This document shows, one piece after another, positions 39,441-51,798 of a stretch of 64,000 nucleotides of DNA. The position numbers were made by a program, and so were the translations under genes. Source of the stretch: Rhodococcus rhodnii (GTDB lineage Bacteria; Actinomycetota; Actinomycetes; Mycobacteriales; Pseudonocardiaceae); contig JOAA01000020.1 of assembly GCA_000720375.1 (NCBI GenBank), positions 372,001 through 436,000 of the forward strand, read 5' to 3'. The notes beneath the pieces were generated by a model that saw only the letters and a program-made list of their open reading frames with translations, made no database searches and had not been told where the DNA came from. Numbering within the stretch: the stretch's first letter is position 1; each line of letters starts with the position of its first letter.

Positions 39441-42400
39441 CGCAGTCCTTTCTCCAGTTCCTCCTCGACGAGGTCGAGCAGATCGTCCAAGGTGTCCGCG
39501 GCGAGCAGGTCGTCCGCGATGGCCGGTTGTTCGACCGGCGCTGGTTCTGGCACTGGTTCTTCGGACGGGACGGCGCCGAACAGCTCGGTCCGCAGATGTG
39601 CGGCGAGTGCCGCCGGGGTCGGATAGTCGAAGATCACCGACGCGGGCAGGCCGATCCCGGTCGCCGCGGCGAGCACATTGCGCAACTCGACCAGTGTCAA
39701 CGAGTCGAAGCCGACGTCCTTGAACGCTTTGCCTGCCGCGATGTCCTTGGCTGAGGCGTGGCCGAGAACCGACGCCACGTGCTGGCGGACAAGGTCGAGC
39801 AACTCCCGTTGCAGGTCCTCTTCGGACAGACCGGCCAGCGTGGTGCGCAGATCCGGTGCCGCACTGGACTCACGGCGTTCCGCCAGTTCGGAAATCAGCG
39901 GCATCGGCCGTGTCGAGGTGAACTGGGTCCAGTCGATGTCCACGACGGTCAGACATGTGACGTCGTCGTCAAGCGCGCGCTGCAAGGCAGTGATCGCAAG
40001 TGTCGGCTCCAGCGGTTGCAAACCGCCGCGGCGCATCCGGTCCTCGACAACGGCGCCGTCAGCGGCCATGCCCGCCTGTGCCCACGGCCCCCATGCGACT
40101 GCGGTCGCGGGCAGTCCCATGGCTCTGCGTTGTTCGGCGAAGGCGTCGAGGAAGGCGTTCGCGGCGGCGTAGTTCGCCTGCCCGGCGTTGCCGATAACGC
40201 CTGTCACCGACGAGAACAGCACGAATGCCTTGAGATCCGGGGCGAGCTCGTGCAAGTTCAGCGCACCGAGCACCTTCGGCCTGAGCACATGCTCGAACCG
40301 GTCCAGTGTCAACGCGTCGAACACGCCGTCATCGAGGATTCCGGCAGCGTGGAAGACGGCCGTCGGTGGATGCGCGTCGAGTACCTTGGCCAGGCTTGCC
40401 CGGTCGGCGACGTCGCAAGCCGCCACGGTCACCTGTGTGCCCAGCTGTTGGAGTTCGGCCACCAGGTCGTCCGCGCCTGGTGTGTCCGCGCCTCGCCGCG
40501 CGGTCAGGACGACGTGCTCCGCGCCGGTACGCGCCAGCCAGCGGGCGACTTCCGCACCCAATGCCCCGAGACCGCCGGTGACCAGGACCGTTCCGTCCGG
40601 TTGCCACGGCGTGCCCGCCGGGCGTGCTGCCCGGACCAAGCGTCGCACGAAGATTCCCGACGGCCGGACCGCGACCTGGTCCTCCTCGCCGCCCAAAACC
40701 GCCAGCAGGCGTCGAGCGTCGGTCAAGTCCGGAGAAATGTCGATCACACCACCCCAACGGGACGGGTGTTCCAGCGCGAGGACCCGGCCAAGGCCCCAGA
40801 TCTGCGCGGACATCGGGTCGACCGAATCGCCGGGCTGGACGGCAACCGCGTTCGAGGTCACACACCACACAGGCACGCTCGTCTTGCGCACCACGTCGAT
40901 GACGGTGGCAAGCCCCTTGGACACGGCCGGATGCTCAGTCGTCCACTCGTCCTCCGGTGGCAGGAGCACGAGCACCCCAGCAACCGCTTCGTCGGTGCGC
41001 GTGCCGCGCTCCTCGAACGCACGTTGGACCGCAGCGAGCGCAGGGTGGTCATCTGGGGACACGACCAACCACGGCCCAGTCAACGTCGTCGACGGTTCGG
41101 GTATCGGCCGCCATTCCACCTGGTGGCACCAACCGTCCACTGGCGAGGTCGCGGCCGGCGGCTGCGTGGTGGGCGGATCGAGCCAATAGCGCCGTCGCTG
41201 GAACGCATACGTGGGCAAGTCGACCGACCGCGCGCCGCGCTCTTCGAAGAATCGGGCCCAATCCACGTCCGTCCCATGGACATGCAGCTGAGCCAGGGCC
41301 GTGGTGAGAGCGAGCACCTCGGAACGGTTTGCACGCAACGACGGAATGACCGTGGCGTCGGCAAGACTGTCCTTGGCCATCGCCGTCAGCACACCGTCCG
41401 GACCGGCCTCAAGGAAGGTGGTCACGCCCGCATCGGCAAGAGTTCGGACAGCGTCGGCGAACCGGACTGTCTTCCTGACTTGCTCGACCCAGTAGTCCGG
41501 CGAACAGACATCCGTTGCCTGTCCGGTCACAGTGGACACGATCGGGATCTGCGGGGATGTGAACGCCATCCGCGAGACGACCTCGGCGAACTCGGCCAGC
41601 ATCGGCTCCATCAGCGGCGAGTGGAACGCGTGACTCACCTGCAGGCGTTTGGTTTTACGCCCGTCTGCCGCGAAGGCGTCAACGATCTTCCCGACGACGT
41701 CCTCGTCACCGGAGATCACTGTCGCATTCGGACCGTTCAGGGCCGCGATGGAAACCCGGTCGGTCAGCAGTGGCTGCACCTCGTCCTCGGTCGCCTGCAG
41801 TGCGGCCATCGCCCCGCCCTCAGGCAGAGCCTGCATCAACCGCCCGCGCGCGGCGACCAGCTCACAGGCGTCCTCGAGCGTCAACACGCCCGCCACGTGG
41901 GCCGCCGCGATCTCACCGATGGAGTGCCCGGCCACGAAGTCAGGCGTGACTCCCCAGTGCCGCAGCAGCCGGAACACCGCGACTTCGATGGCGAACAGGC
42001 CGGCCTGCGTGTACATCGTCTGGTGCAGCAGGTCTTCGCTCAGCACGGCGCTGATCGACTTCGGCAAGTGCCGGTCCAGCAACGTGGCCACGGCGTCAAA
42101 GGCCTCGGCGAACACCGGGAAGGCCCGGTAGAGCTCGCGTCCCATGTCCAGGCGTTGGCTACCTTGGCCCGTGAACAGCAGCGCCAGCGTGGGCCGGTCA
42201 GCTGGGACTCCGCGCACCACACCAGGCGCGACGCCACCACTGGCCAACGCAGTCAACCCGCGTAGGAAGCCGTCACGATCCTCGGCGACGACAGCCGCGC
42301 GATGGTCCAAAGCAGCTCGTTGAGCCAGTGCGTACCCGACGTCGGTCGGCCGCTCGTCCATTGCGGACAAACGATTGGCCTGGGCCTGAACAGCTTCCGG

Positions 42401-45400
42401 TGTCGCACCGGAGATCAGCCACGGAACGACGTCCACAGTGACCGATGCCGGCGGCTCAACAACCGGCTCCGGCGGTGCCTGTTCGATGATCACGTGGGCG
42501 TTCGTGCCGCTGATTCCGAAGGACGTGACCGCGGCCCTTCGTGGGTGCGAGGTTTCCGGCCACGGGGTGGCTTCGGTCACCAGCGAGACCTGTCCGGCGG
42601 ACCAGTCGACGTGCGGTGTGGGGGCATCGACATGCAGCGTCTTGGGCACGACGCCGTGCCGCATCGCCTGAACCATCTTGATGATCCCCGCGACACCGGC
42701 AGCGGCCATCGTGTGCCCGATGTTGGATTTCACCGACCCCAGGAGCAAGGGATGCTCACGGTCTTGGCCGTAGGTCGCCAGCACCGCTTGAGCTTCGATC
42801 GGATCCCCGAGCCGGGTGCCTGTGCCATGCGCCTCGACAACGTCCACATCAGACACAGCAAGGCCCGCGTTGGCCAAGGCGGCCCGGATCACCCGCTGCT
42901 GTGCCAGACCACTCGGTGCCGTCAGCCCGTTCGACGCTCCATCCTGGTTCACGGCCGAACCACGAACGACGGCCAGCACATGATGGCCGTTGCGCCGAGC
43001 GTCCGACAGTCGTTCCAGCAGAAGCACGCCGACGCCCTCACTCCAACCGGTACCGTCGGCCGCGGCGGCGAAGGCCTTGCACCGGCCGTCTGGGGAAAGC
43101 GCGCGTTGCCTGCTGAACTCGGCGAGCCACCACGGCGTGGTCATCACGGTCACGCCGCCAGCGATGGCCATGCTGCACTCGCCCGCCCGAATCGCCTGCG
43201 CCGCAAGGTGCAACGCCACCAACGACGACGAGCAGGCAGTGTCCACAGTGATCGCTGGGCCTTCGAGGGCGAAGGTGTACGAGATCCGGCCCGACACCAC
43301 ACTCGCGGTGCTGCCGGTGCCGATGTACCCCTGGGTCGTTTCCCCGTGGTGAATCAGGATGCTCTGGTAGTCCTGGCCGTTGGTGCCCGCGAAGACACCG
43401 ATCTTCTCGCCCCGGACTGACGTCGGGTCGATTCCGGCGCGCTCGAACACCTCCCACACGGTTTCCAGCAACAGCCGCTGCTGGGGATCCATCGCCACTG
43501 CCTCGCGCGGTGAGATCCCGAAGAACTCGGCGTCGAAGTCGGCCACGTCCGGCAGGAATCCCCCGGCTTGGGCGTAGGACTTGCCCACCGCGTCCGGGTC
43601 GGGGTCGAACAGGTTCGCCAGGTCCCAGCCACGGTCGGCAGGCAGTCCGCCGATCGCGTCCCTGCCTTCGTCGACCAGCTGCCACAACGCTTCCGGCGTG
43701 TCGGCCCCGCCGGGGAACCGGCAGCTCATCGCCACGATCACGATCGGATCGTCGTCCGTGCTCGCCACGACGGGCCGCGCTTCCTCGACCTCGCCGAGCA
43801 ATAGCTTGGCCAACGCTTCCGGTGTGGGATGGTCGAACAGGACCGTCGCGGGGAGTTTCAGGCCGGTCAACGAGTTGAGCCTGGTCCGCAACTCGACGAC
43901 GGTCAACGAGTCGAAGCCGAGTTCCCGGAACGGCCGGCTGGTGTTGATGGCCTGTGGGCTGCTGTGCCCCAGCACTTCCGCGGCCTGGGCACAGACCAAG
44001 TCCATTGCGACGCGGGCTTGCTCCGCGGCGGATCGTCCGGCCAGGCGCCGCGACCACGTTTCCTCGTCGGCCTTGGCCGCGTGGCGGGCTTCCGGCAGGT
44101 CGCTGAGCAGCTGGCTTGGGCGTGCCGCGGTGAAACCAGGAATGAACCGGGCCCAGTCGACGTCCACGACCGTCACGCAGGTTTCGTCACGGTCAAGCGT
44201 GGCCTTCAACGCGGCGAGCGCCGGGCCCGCGGACATCGGCCGCATTCCGTGGCGCCGAGTACGTTCGGCCACGGCTTCGGCCATTCCCCCGTCGGCCCAT
44301 GCTCCCCACGCGATCGAGGTCGCGGGAAGGCCGAGTGCACGGCGGTGTTCGGCCAGCGCGTCGAGGAAAGCGTTGGCGGCGGCGTAGTTGGCCTGACCGG
44401 CGTTCCCCACGCTGCCCGCGGCCGACGAGAAGAGCACGAACGCGTCGAGATCACGGTCGAGCGTGAGTTCGTGCAGCAGCCGTGCACCGTCCACTTTGGG
44501 CTTGAGGACCTGGTCGAACCGTTCTGGGGCAAGGGTGTCCAGCATGCCATCGTCCAGGACACCGGCGGCGTGCACGACGGCCGTCAGGTTCGGCAAGGAC
44601 GCCACGAGCGCCGACATGGCCTGCTGGTCGGTCACGTCGCAGGCCGCGACGGTCACCGGGACGTCCAGTTCGATGTCGGCCGTGCCACGCCTGCTGGTCA
44701 ACACGATGTGCTCGGCGCCGTTGTCCGCCAGCCACTGCGCGGTTCGCCGGCCAAGCGCACCCGTTCCACCAGTGATCAACACCGTTCCCGACGGCTGCCA
44801 CTGCCGCTTCGGCTGCGTGCGCGCAGCCCGGGTCAGACGCCTGGCGAACACGCCGTTCACACGGATCGCGACCTGGTCCTCGTGCCCCGACAGCACACCG
44901 GCCAGCCTGGACGCGACCTCGTCGGTGAACTGCTCTGGCAGGTCGACCAAGCCACCCCACCGCTCGGGGTGTTCCAGGGCGGCGACCCGGCCGAGTCCCC
45001 AGATCGTGGCCTGCGAAGGCGCGACGACCCCGTGCACAGCGCCCTGCGTGACGCACCACAGCGGCGCGGTCATTCCGGCATCGCCCAACGCCTGCACCAG
45101 CGCCGCGGTCCGGACCGGTCCGTCTTCGGCCAGTGCCAGCAACGAAAGCACGCCTGCGTACTCGCCGCTGAGTTTGGCCGCGATGCCCGCGCGATCCTCG
45201 TTGCCCAACCGGAGCGTTTCGGCGCCGGGAAGCGTGATGTCGGTGTCAATGCCATCCGGCACAACCACTAGCCAGGTCCCGGACAACTCGGCCGCTGGGT
45301 CCGGGATCGGCTTCCACTCGATCCGGTATCGCCAGGCGTCATTGGCCGCGGGTGGCGGTCCGAGCCAGTAGCGCTCCCGCTGGAACGGGTAGGTCGGGAG

Positions 45401-48400
45401 GTCGACTCGGCGGGCTTGTGTCCCAGCGTAGAACGCCTGCCAGTCGGGCTTGGCGACGCCGACCCCGGCGAGCAGGGTCTCCGGTTCCGGTCGATCGGGA
45501 CGCAGCAGCGCGACCGCGCCCTCGGTCATCGCGCTGAGCACTCCGGCAGGCCCGAGTTCCACGAACGTGCCGACGCCCAGTTCACGCAAACTCTCGATGC
45601 CGTCAGCAAAGCGCACGGTCTCGCGGGCCTGGCGGACCCAGTACGCGGGCGTGCACAGGTCGTTGGGATCCGCCACACGACCGGTCACCGCGGATACCAA
45701 GGCCAGTTCCGGTGTGCGGTACTCGATCTGCGCGGCCACGTGCGCGAAGTCCGCGAGCATCGGGTCCATCCGCGCGGAGTGGAACGCGTGACTCACGGCC
45801 AAGCGCTTGCTCTTGCCTGCCACAACGAGGTCACGCAGTGCGTCCTCGTCGCCGGCGAGCACCACAGACTTGGGTCCGTTCACCGCGGCCAACGAAACCC
45901 GTGAACTCAGCAGCGGCTGGATCTCCTCGACGGAGGCTTCCACGGCCAGCATCGCGCCGCCCGGCGGCAACGCCTGCATCAGGCGGCCGCGCGCCACGAC
46001 CAGCGTCGCGGCATCCTCGAGCGACCACAGTCCGGCCACGTGTGCCGCGGCGAGTTCGCCGATCGAGTGGCCGAGCAGGAAGTCCGGCCGGATCCCCCAG
46101 CTCTCCAGCAGCCGGTAGAGCGCCACTTCCAAGGCGAACAGGGCGGGCTGGGTGTACTCGGTACGGTCCAGGGCTTCCTGGTCGCCGAACACCTCTTGAA
46201 GCGACCGACCCAGCAGGGGATCCAGTACGGCACAGCACTCGTCGAACGCGCGCGCGAACACCGGATATGTGTGGTAGAGCTGTGCGCCCATGCGGGCCCG
46301 TTGGCTTCCCTGACCCGTGAACAGAAACGCGAGCCCGCCTTCGCTGGTCGTGCTCGTCGCTGCCCTGCCGTCGGCCAACGCGGCCAGTCCGTCGAGCATG
46401 TCGGCTTTGGTCGTCCCGACGACCGACGCGCGATGCTCCAACGCCGCCCGAGTTGTCGCGAGCGAGTACCCGACATCGATCGGATCCTGGTCCCCCACAA
46501 CCGAAAGCAGCTGCTGGGCCTGCGCACGCATGGCTGCTTCGGTGTGGCCGGACAACGTCCACAGCATGGCCGGAACTTCAGGTTTGCCGACCGGCGATTC
46601 CTCGGCCTCGGGCGCCTGTTCGAGGATGAGGTGCGCATTGGTGCCGCTGATCCCGAACGACGACACACCCGCGCGCCGGACGCGACCTGTCCGTGGCCAC
46701 GGTGTCGTTTCCGCGACCAGCTCGATCGAGCCGGATTCCCAGTCGACGTGCGGTGTCGGGCGGTTGAGGTGCAACATCTTCGGCACGACACCGTGCCGCA
46801 TGGCCAGCAGCACTTTGATCACACCGGCGACGCCAGCCGCCACCTGGGTGTGCCCGATGTTGGACTTCAGCGAGCCGAGCAGCAACGGCCGGTCACGGTC
46901 AACGCCATACGTGGCCAGCAACGCCGTGGCCTCAATCGGATCGCCCAGTCGCGTGCCTGTGCCGTGTGCTTCGACGACATCGACGTCCTGTGTGGACATA
47001 CCTGCGTCGGCAAGCGCTTGCCGGATCACACGTTGCTGCGCGAGGCCGTTGGGTGCCGTGAGTCCGTTGCTGGCGCCGTCTTGGTTGAGGGCACTGCCCC
47101 GGATGACTCCGACAATGGGGTGACCGAGCCGTTGCGCGTCGGAAAGTCGTTCCAGGACAAGCATTCCGGCGCCTTCGGCCCATGCGGTGCCGTCCGCGGC
47201 CTCGGCGAACGGCTTGCACCGTCCGTCCGCGGCGAGTGCTCGTTGCCTGCTGAACTCGACGAACGCGAGCGGTGTGGACATCACCATCACGCCGCCCGCC
47301 AAGGCCAGCGAGCATTCACCGCGACGCAATGCCTGCGCGGCGAGGTGCATGGCGACCAAAGAGGACGAACACGACGTGTCGACGGTCAGCGTGGGACCTT
47401 CGAAGCCCAGGGTGTACGCGACGCGTCCGGTGGCGACGCTGACCGCGTTGCCGATCGGCAGGTAGTCCGCCACGCCTTCAGGCGCGTCCGACGAGCCGTA
47501 ATCACCGTGCATCACCCCCGCGAACACGCCAGTCGTGCTGCCGCGCAACGAGCTTGGGTCGATACCGGCTCGCTCAACGGCTTCCCACGACAGTTCAAGC
47601 AACAACCGTTGTTGCGGGTCCATGCCCAGCGCCTCACGCGGGCTGATCCCGAAGAACGCCGGGTCGAAGTCGGCCGCGTCGTAGAGGAATCCGCCTTCCC
47701 TGACGTAGGTCTTGCCTGGCGTGCCGGGTTCCGGGTGGTAGATCGACTCGTCCCAGCCCCGGTCGGCGGGCATCGCACCGATCGCGTCCCGGCCTTCGAC
47801 CAGCAGGTCCCACAGGTCGTCCGGCGACCGCACGCCGCCGGGCAGCCTGCACGACATCGCGACGATCGCGATCGGCTCGGCCGGCTCAGCGTGTTCGACT
47901 TCCTCGATCTCGACGGCTGCCACTGACGGCGTGACCTGCGCCTCGAGCGCACTCGCCAGCGCGGCCGGGCTGGGGTGGTCGAAGACCGCGGTCGTGGCCA
48001 GCGGCAGGCCTGTCCTGGCGCGCAACCTCCTGACCAGGTCCACTGCCGCCAACGAGTCGAAGCCGAGCTCGATGAACGACCGGCTGGACTGGACGTCCTG
48101 ACGGTTGAGCACCGCCGCCGTCTCGGCCAGGACGTCTTCGAGCAACTGCCGTGGCCGCTCCGTGGCGGGTTCACGCGCTTCGGGGACAGATTCGCTTGCC
48201 GGCACCACGGGCTGATTCGCTTTGACCGCGGCGTCGAACAGGTCTTCGCTGTCCCAGGTGACGGCGGCTGCGGGCAGACCGGCGCGACGTCGTTGCGCCG
48301 CCAGTTCGTGCGCGACGGACGCTGCGACCGTGTTTCCGGCCATTCCCAACGTTTCAGCCGGGGTGATCAGGACGAACAGCGCGACGTCGGTCCGCTCAGC

Positions 48401-50425
48401 CAGCGTGCGCGCGGTGTCGATGTAGTCACGCGTGCACGATTCGAGCTGTTCCGGCGTCATGGACCCGGCCAGACCCGCGCCGGAAACCGGGATGGCGTGC
48501 ACGATTCCGGCGAGTCGGTCGGGCAACTGCGCCGCAGTCTCCAGGATGCGGACAGTCGCTCCCAGCTCGGTCAAGTCTTCGACGTCCGTGGTGGGTCCTG
48601 TCAGCACCAGGTCTCGTACGCCATGCTCGGCGACGAGGTGGTGGGCAACCAGCCGCCCTGGCCCGTCGGTTCCGCCGGTGACCAGCACTGTGCCGTCGAG
48701 TTCGGGGAAATCCACGTCACGGGACGCCGGTGCCAGACGTGGGACCAGGATTTCGCCGGACCGGATCGCGAGGTGTGGTTCGTCGGTGGCCAGCGCTGCG
48801 GGCAGCAGCGGAGCCACGTTCGCCTGCTCGTCCACCTCGACGAGGACGAACCGGTCTGGAAACTCCACCTGGGCGGCCCGCACCAGGCCTTTCACCGTGG
48901 CATCCGCTGTGATGACGGCGAGCTTGCCGCCATCCCAATCCCTGATCACCCGCAACGCGGCAGCGGCGTCCCGTGCTTCGGTGAGCGTCAGATCGGCGGG
49001 TTCCTCGATCCGGACGCCGATCGCGGTCAGCCGGTCGGCAAGAGTGCCAGAGTTCAGCACGGACCACCGGGTACGCGTGACCACTGTGCCGGGTGCCAAC
49101 TTTTGCCAGCTGACTACCGAAAGCGCGGCTTCGTCCGGCAAGTCGACACGCTGTGGCTCGTGCCGCTCGAACACCGACTCCCAGTCCACCGGCACGCCGT
49201 TCGCGTGCAGGCCAGCCACCGCCGTGAGCAGTGACTGCACATCAGAACGGTCGCCGCCACGCAATGCGGGCAGCACAACAGCTTCGTCGTCGGCGAGGCA
49301 GTCACGAACCAACGCCGCCAGCACACCGTTCGCACCGACTTCGAGGTACGCGTCGACCCCAGCGTTTTCCAGCCAGCGCACGCAATCCATGAACTGGCTG
49401 GTGCCGCGTACCTGTCCCGGCCAGTAGTCCGGAGTCAGCAGCGCGTCGGTGGGCATGCCGCGGCGGATGGACACGATCGGGATCCGCGGCTGGTTCAGGG
49501 TGAGTCCGGAGACTGTCCGCAGGAATCCGGGCAGCAGCGGATCCATGTGGTGCGAGTGGAACGCACGTCGCACCGGCAGGCTCTTGGCCTTGCGTCCCCG
49601 CTGCAACCAGTACGCCACAACGGCTTCCACCGCGTCACGATCGCCGGAGATGACCACAGAGGACGGTGAGTTGACCGCGGCGAGCGTGGCTCTGCCTTCG
49701 TAGCCGGACAACGACTCCGCGGCATCGTCCGGGCTGATCCGCAACGCCGCCATGGCGCCGCCAAGCGGCATGTGTTCCTGCACGAGCCGCACCCGGTCGG
49801 CCATCAGCACTGAGATGTCGTGGTACGAGAACATTCCGGCAGCGGTGGCCGCGGCCATTTCCCCGACCGAATGGCCCATCACGTAATCCGGGCGCAGACC
49901 CCAGCTTCCCAGCAACCGGAACAGGCCCATCTGCAAGACGAACAACGCGTCCTGAGTGAGCAGTTCCCGGTCACCGGGAGGGATACCGGCGAAATCGTCC
50001 TCACCCAGCAACAATGCGCGCACTGCCCACTGCGAATGCTCGGCCAGATGGGCACAGACCTCGTCCATGGTCTGTGCGAACACCGGAAAAGTGGCGTACA
50101 GTTCGCGACCCATTCCCGGCCGTTGCCCGCCTTCACCGGAAAACAGCAGCGCGATCTTGCGATCCGCTGCCCGGCCACGGACCAATCCGGGTGCGTCGCT
50201 GCCGGCCCGCAGGGCGGTCAGCCCATCGCGCAGCTCGAACCGATCTTTCGCCAGGACAACCGCACGATGTGCGAAATGTGTCCTTCTCGTCGCGAGTGAA
50301 TAGCCCACGTCGGCAAGGCGCAGATTCTCGTCGCTGTCGATATGGGACTGCAGATTGGCTGCCTGCGCCCGGAGCGCTCCTTCGGTGCGGCCGGACAGGA
50401 GCAGCGGAACAACCACTTCGGACAT
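39437..50425 (-). CDS. PKS B: AT-KR(inactive)-ACP, then two KS-AT-KR-ACP modules
   Basis: Protein of 3662 aa with GGGGGG before the ATG. It opens directly at a KS-AT linker with no KS and no docking helix. First unit: AT with SGEGGQ (~94; usually GQGSQ), GHSVGE (~184), the dicarboxylate-binding Arg kept in DRVRLVQ, and RAFHS (~285), which is malonyl-like; KR lacking the catalytic Ser and Tyr ([14 protein letters not shown] ~693), so inactive; ACP (~789). Module 1: KS (DTSCSSS ~1016), AT (GHSIGE, HAFHS: malonyl), KR with LDD, ACP (~2172). Module 2: KS (~2228), AT (HAFHS: malonyl), KR with LDD, ACP (~3576). The acidic C-terminus [15 protein letters not shown] is a docking tail for PKS C. Neither full module has a DH. 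Confidence 0.95.
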   Translation of the reverse strand: MSEVVVPLLLSGRTEGALRAQAANLQSHIDSDENLRLADVGYSLATRRTHFAHRAVVLAKDRFELRDGLTALRAGSDAPGLVRGRAADRKIALLFSGEGGQRPGMGRELYATFPVFAQTMDEVCAHLAEHSQWAVRALLLGEDDFAGIPPGDRELLTQDALFVLQMGLFRLLGSWGLRPDYVMGHSVGEMAAATAAGMFSYHDISVLMADRVRLVQEHMPLGGAMAALRISPDDAAESLSGYEGRATLAAVNSPSSVVISGDRDAVEAVVAYWLQRGRKAKSLPVRRAFHSHHMDPLLPGFLRTVSGLTLNQPRIPIVSIRRGMPTDALLTPDYWPGQVRGTSQFMDCVRWLENAGVDAYLEVGANGVLAALVRDCLADDEAVVLPALRGGDRSDVQSLLTAVAGLHANGVPVDWESVFERHEPQRVDLPDEAALSVVSWQKLAPGTVVTRTRWSVLNSGTLADRLTAIGVRIEEPADLTLTEARDAAAALRVIRDWDGGKLAVITADATVKGLVRAAQVEFPDRFVLVEVDEQANVAPLLPAALATDEPHLAIRSGEILVPRLAPASRDVDFPELDGTVLVTGGTDGPGRLVAHHLVAEHGVRDLVLTGPTTDVEDLTELGATVRILETAAQLPDRLAGIVHAIPVSGAGLAGSMTPEQLESCTRDYIDTARTLAERTDVALFVLITPAETLGMAGNTVAASVAHELAAQRRRAGLPAAAVTWDSEDLFDAAVKANQPVVPASESVPEAREPATERPRQLLEDVLAETAAVLNRQDVQSSRSFIELGFDSLAAVDLVRRLRARTGLPLATTAVFDHPSPAALASALEAQVTPSVAAVEIEEVEHAEPAEPIAIVAMSCRLPGGVRSPDDLWDLLVEGRDAIGAMPADRGWDESIYHPEPGTPGKTYVREGGFLYDAADFDPAFFGISPREALGMDPQQRLLLELSWEAVERAGIDPSSLRGSTTGVFAGVMHGDYGSSDAPEGVADYLPIGNAVSVATGRVAYTLGFEGPTLTVDTSCSSSLVAMHLAAQALRRGECSLALAGGVMVMSTPLAFVEFSRQRALAADGRCKPFAEAADGTAWAEGAGMLVLERLSDAQRLGHPIVGVIRGSALNQDGASNGLTAPNGLAQQRVIRQALADAGMSTQDVDVVEAHGTGTRLGDPIEATALLATYGVDRDRPLLLGSLKSNIGHTQVAAGVAGVIKVLLAMRHGVVPKMLHLNRPTPHVDWESGSIELVAETTPWPRTGRVRRAGVSSFGISGTNAHLILEQAPEAEESPVGKPEVPAMLWTLSGHTEAAMRAQAQQLLSVVGDQDPIDVGYSLATTRAALEHRASVVGTTKADMLDGLAALADGRAATSTTSEGGLAFLFTGQGSQRARMGAQLYHTYPVFARAFDECCAVLDPLLGRSLQEVFGDQEALDRTEYTQPALFALEVALYRLLESWGIRPDFLLGHSIGELAAAHVAGLWSLEDAATLVVARGRLMQALPPGGAMLAVEASVEEIQPLLSSRVSLAAVNGPKSVVLAGDEDALRDLVVAGKSKRLAVSHAFHSARMDPMLADFAHVAAQIEYRTPELALVSAVTGRVADPNDLCTPAYWVRQARETVRFADGIESLRELGVGTFVELGPAGVLSAMTEGAVALLRPDRPEPETLLAGVGVAKPDWQAFYAGTQARRVDLPTYPFQRERYWLGPPPAANDAWRYRIEWKPIPDPAAELSGTWLVVVPDGIDTDITLPGAETLRLGNEDRAGIAAKLSGEYAGVLSLLALAEDGPVRTAALVQALGDAGMTAPLWCVTQGAVHGVVAPSQATIWGLGRVAALEHPERWGGLVDLPEQFTDEVASRLAGVLSGHEDQVAIRVNGVFARRLTRAARTQPKRQWQPSGTVLITGGTGALGRRTAQWLADNGAEHIVLTSRRGTADIELDVPVTVAACDVTDQQAMSALVASLPNLTAVVHAAGVLDDGMLDTLAPERFDQVLKPKVDGARLLHELTLDRDLDAFVLFSSAAGSVGNAGQANYAAANAFLDALAEHRRALGLPATSIAWGAWADGGMAEAVAERTRRHGMRPMSAGPALAALKATLDRDETCVTVVDVDWARFIPGFTAARPSQLLSDLPEARHAAKADEETWSRRLAGRSAAEQARVAMDLVCAQAAEVLGHSSPQAINTSRPFRELGFDSLTVVELRTRLNSLTGLKLPATVLFDHPTPEALAKLLLGEVEEARPVVASTDDDPIVIVAMSCRFPGGADTPEALWQLVDEGRDAIGGLPADRGWDLANLFDPDPDAVGKSYAQAGGFLPDVADFDAEFFGISPREAVAMDPQQRLLLETVWEVFERAGIDPTSVRGEKIGVFAGTNGQDYQSILIHHGETTQGYIGTGSTASVVSGRISYTFALEGPAITVDTACSSSLVALHLAAQAIRAGECSMAIAGGVTVMTTPWWLAEFSRQRALSPDGRCKAFAAAADGTGWSEGVGVLLLERLSDARRNGHHVLAVVRGSAVNQDGASNGLTAPSGLAQQRVIRAALANAGLAVSDVDVVEAHGTGTRLGDPIEAQAVLATYGQDREHPLLLGSVKSNIGHTMAAAGVAGIIKMVQAMRHGVVPKTLHVDAPTPHVDWSAGQVSLVTEATPWPETSHPRRAAVTSFGISGTNAHVIIEQAPPEPVVEPPASVTVDVVPWLISGATPEAVQAQANRLSAMDERPTDVGYALAQRAALDHRAAVVAEDRDGFLRGLTALASGGVAPGVVRGVPADRPTLALLFTGQGSQRLDMGRELYRAFPVFAEAFDAVATLLDRHLPKSISAVLSEDLLHQTMYTQAGLFAIEVAVFRLLRHWGVTPDFVAGHSIGEIAAAHVAGVLTLEDACELVAARGRLMQALPEGGAMAALQATEDEVQPLLTDRVSIAALNGPNATVISGDEDVVGKIVDAFAADGRKTKRLQVSHAFHSPLMEPMLAEFAEVVSRMAFTSPQIPIVSTVTGQATDVCSPDYWVEQVRKTVRFADAVRTLADAGVTTFLEAGPDGVLTAMAKDSLADATVIPSLRANRSEVLALTTALAQLHVHGTDVDWARFFEERGARSVDLPTYAFQRRRYWLDPPTTQPPAATSPVDGWCHQVEWRPIPEPSTTLTGPWLVVSPDDHPALAAVQRAFEERGTRTDEAVAGVLVLLPPEDEWTTEHPAVSKGLATVIDVVRKTSVPVWCVTSNAVAVQPGDSVDPMSAQIWGLGRVLALEHPSRWGGVIDISPDLTDARRLLAVLGGEEDQVAVRPSGIFVRRLVRAARPAGTPWQPDGTVLVTGGLGALGAEVARWLARTGAEHVVLTARRGADTPGADDLVAELQQLGTQVTVAACDVADRASLAKVLDAHPPTAVFHAAGILDDGVFDALTLDRFEHVLRPKVLGALNLHELAPDLKAFVLFSSVTGVIGNAGQANYAAANAFLDAFAEQRRAMGLPATAVAWGPWAQAGMAADGAVVEDRMRRGGLQPLEPTLAITALQRALDDDVTCLTVVDIDWTQFTSTRPMPLISELAERRESSAAPDLRTTLAGLSEEDLQRELLDLVRQHVASVLGHASAKDIAAGKAFKDVGFDSLTLVELRNVLAAATGIGLPASVIFDYPTPAALAAHLRTELFGAVPSEEPVPEPAPVEQPAIADDLLAADTLDDLLDLVEEELEKGLR

Positions 50426-50488
50426 ATTCGCATGGCCCCCCGATGAGCACGACTGTCACTCAGCGTCGCGCGCGATCCGACCGGCCAT

Positions 50489-50543
50489 CAACCCCTAGAT
50501 GGCTCCACCGGAGCTGTCGGGGTGCGCAGCCGGGTAGGGGTTG
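50489..50543. promoter_or_regulatory. inverted repeat CAACCCCTA / TAGGGGTTG in divergent PKS B - operon promoter
   Basis: Perfect 9-bp inverted half-sites at 50489-50497 and 50535-50543 within the 175-bp region separating PKS B (left) from the ten-gene acyl operon (right). Each arm could serve one promoter. The best-formed example of the cluster-wide half-site. Confidence 0.55.
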
Positions 50544-50600
50544 CCGGTCTCGCGAGCCGCTGGCTACGTTCGATCACGAGTCATATCTGCGGGGGAATAC

Positions 50601-51797
50601 ATGAATCTGCTGTTCGATCCGCGTGATCCGTCGTTGTCCGCCGATCCGTATCCGCATTACCGGCGGTTACGGGAAGCCGATCCGGTGCACCAGTCGCCGT
50701 TCGGCTACTGGGTGCTGACCCGCTACGCCGACCTTGATGTGGTGCTGCGTTCGCCGTACGTGTCCAGTGAATTCCATCGGGACAAGACGTGGGCGAAGCA
50801 TCGCGGCGGCCCGGACAGCCCGATCGTGACCAGCACCCGGATGTGGATGCTGATGCTCGACGGTGCCGCGCACCGGCGAATCCGTGGTTTGATGGGCCGC
50901 GCGTTCACACCGCGCGCCGTTGCCCGCCTGCGGCCCCGTGTCCAGTCCGCGATCGACGATCTCATTGACGCCATGGGCGAAGGCGAGGTCGACCTGCTCT
51001 CGCAGCTCGCGCTGCCGTTGCCGGTGACGGTGATCTGCGAACTGCTCGGCCTGCCGACGACCGACCGGGACCAGTGTCGCGAATGGACAGACAAGATCGC
51101 GATGGTGGTCGACCCGGCGATCACACCGACGATGGCCGAGGAGATGAACGCCGCGGAGGTCGAGTTCCGCGCGTACATCACCGAACAGCTCAACCAGCGC
51201 CGCCGTAACCCGAGCGACGACATCCTGTCGCTGTTGCTGGCCGCCGAGGTCGACGGTGAACGCCTGACCGATGACGAAATCGTCGCCAACGTACTGCTGA
51301 TGTTCAACGCGGGCCACGAGACGACCGTGAACCTGATCGGCAACGGTATGGTCGCCCTGCTGCAGCACCCCGATCAGCTCGCGTTGCTGCGGGAGAACCC
51401 TTCGCTGATCGAGACCGGGATCGACGAGCTCGCCCGCTACGACGCCCCGGTTCAGCTCGCCGCGCGGATCACGACAGCCGATGTTGAACTGACGAGCGCG
51501 ACCATTCCGGCTGGCAGCAAGGTAATGCTGATGTACGGCGCCGCATGCCGTGACCCCGAACGGTATCCCGACCCCGACCGCCTGGACCTCACGCGCGACG
51601 GAGTCAAACCGATCGCTTTCGGCGGCGGGCCGCACTACTGCATCGGCGCGCCACTGGGCAGGCTCGAGGCCAGCATGGTGTTCACCGCGCTGCTGGACCG
51701 CTACGCCAGCATCGACCTGGCGACCGAGGAACTGCAGTGGCGCCGCAACGTCAACTTCCGTGGCCTGAAGCAGCTGCCCCTCAAGCTGGTCGGTTGA
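50601..51797 (+). CDS. cytochrome P450, first gene of the acyl operon
   Basis: Protein of 398 aa; the ATG is preceded by GGGGGA. I-helix AGHETT at ~238, ExxR (ELAR) at ~276, and heme Cys in PHYCIGAP at ~346. It belongs to the soluble bacterial class that includes many macrolide hydroxylases. It heads a run of ten genes in one direction and is separated from the KAS III gene by one base, so it is translated with the acyl-line enzymes. It could oxidise the polyketide, or the acyl chain while bound to ACP. There is no redox partner nearby. The substrate is open. Confidence 0.93.
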   Translation: MNLLFDPRDPSLSADPYPHYRRLREADPVHQSPFGYWVLTRYADLDVVLRSPYVSSEFHRDKTWAKHRGGPDSPIVTSTRMWMLMLDGAAHRRIRGLMGRAFTPRAVARLRPRVQSAIDDLIDAMGEGEVDLLSQLALPLPVTVICELLGLPTTDRDQCREWTDKIAMVVDPAITPTMAEEMNAAEVEFRAYITEQLNQRRRNPSDDILSLLLAAEVDGERLTDDEIVANVLLMFNAGHETTVNLIGNGMVALLQHPDQLALLRENPSLIETGIDELARYDAPVQLAARITTADVELTSATIPAGSKVMLMYGAACRDPERYPDPDRLDLTRDGVKPIAFGGGPHYCIGAPLGRLEASMVFTALLDRYASIDLATEELQWRRNVNFRGLKQLPLKLVG

Positions 51798-51798
51798 C

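Noticed and set aside
39758..42265. Plus-strand open frame of 835 codons inside PKS B
   Set aside because: It lies antisense to intact KR, AT and ACP domains; an artefact of GC-rich codon use.
48030..50425. Classical KSQ or monocarboxylate loading module at the start of PKS B
   Set aside because: There is no KS of any kind, and the AT retains the Arg and AFHS residues of extender-type malonyl ATs. Kept only as an alternative in the findings.
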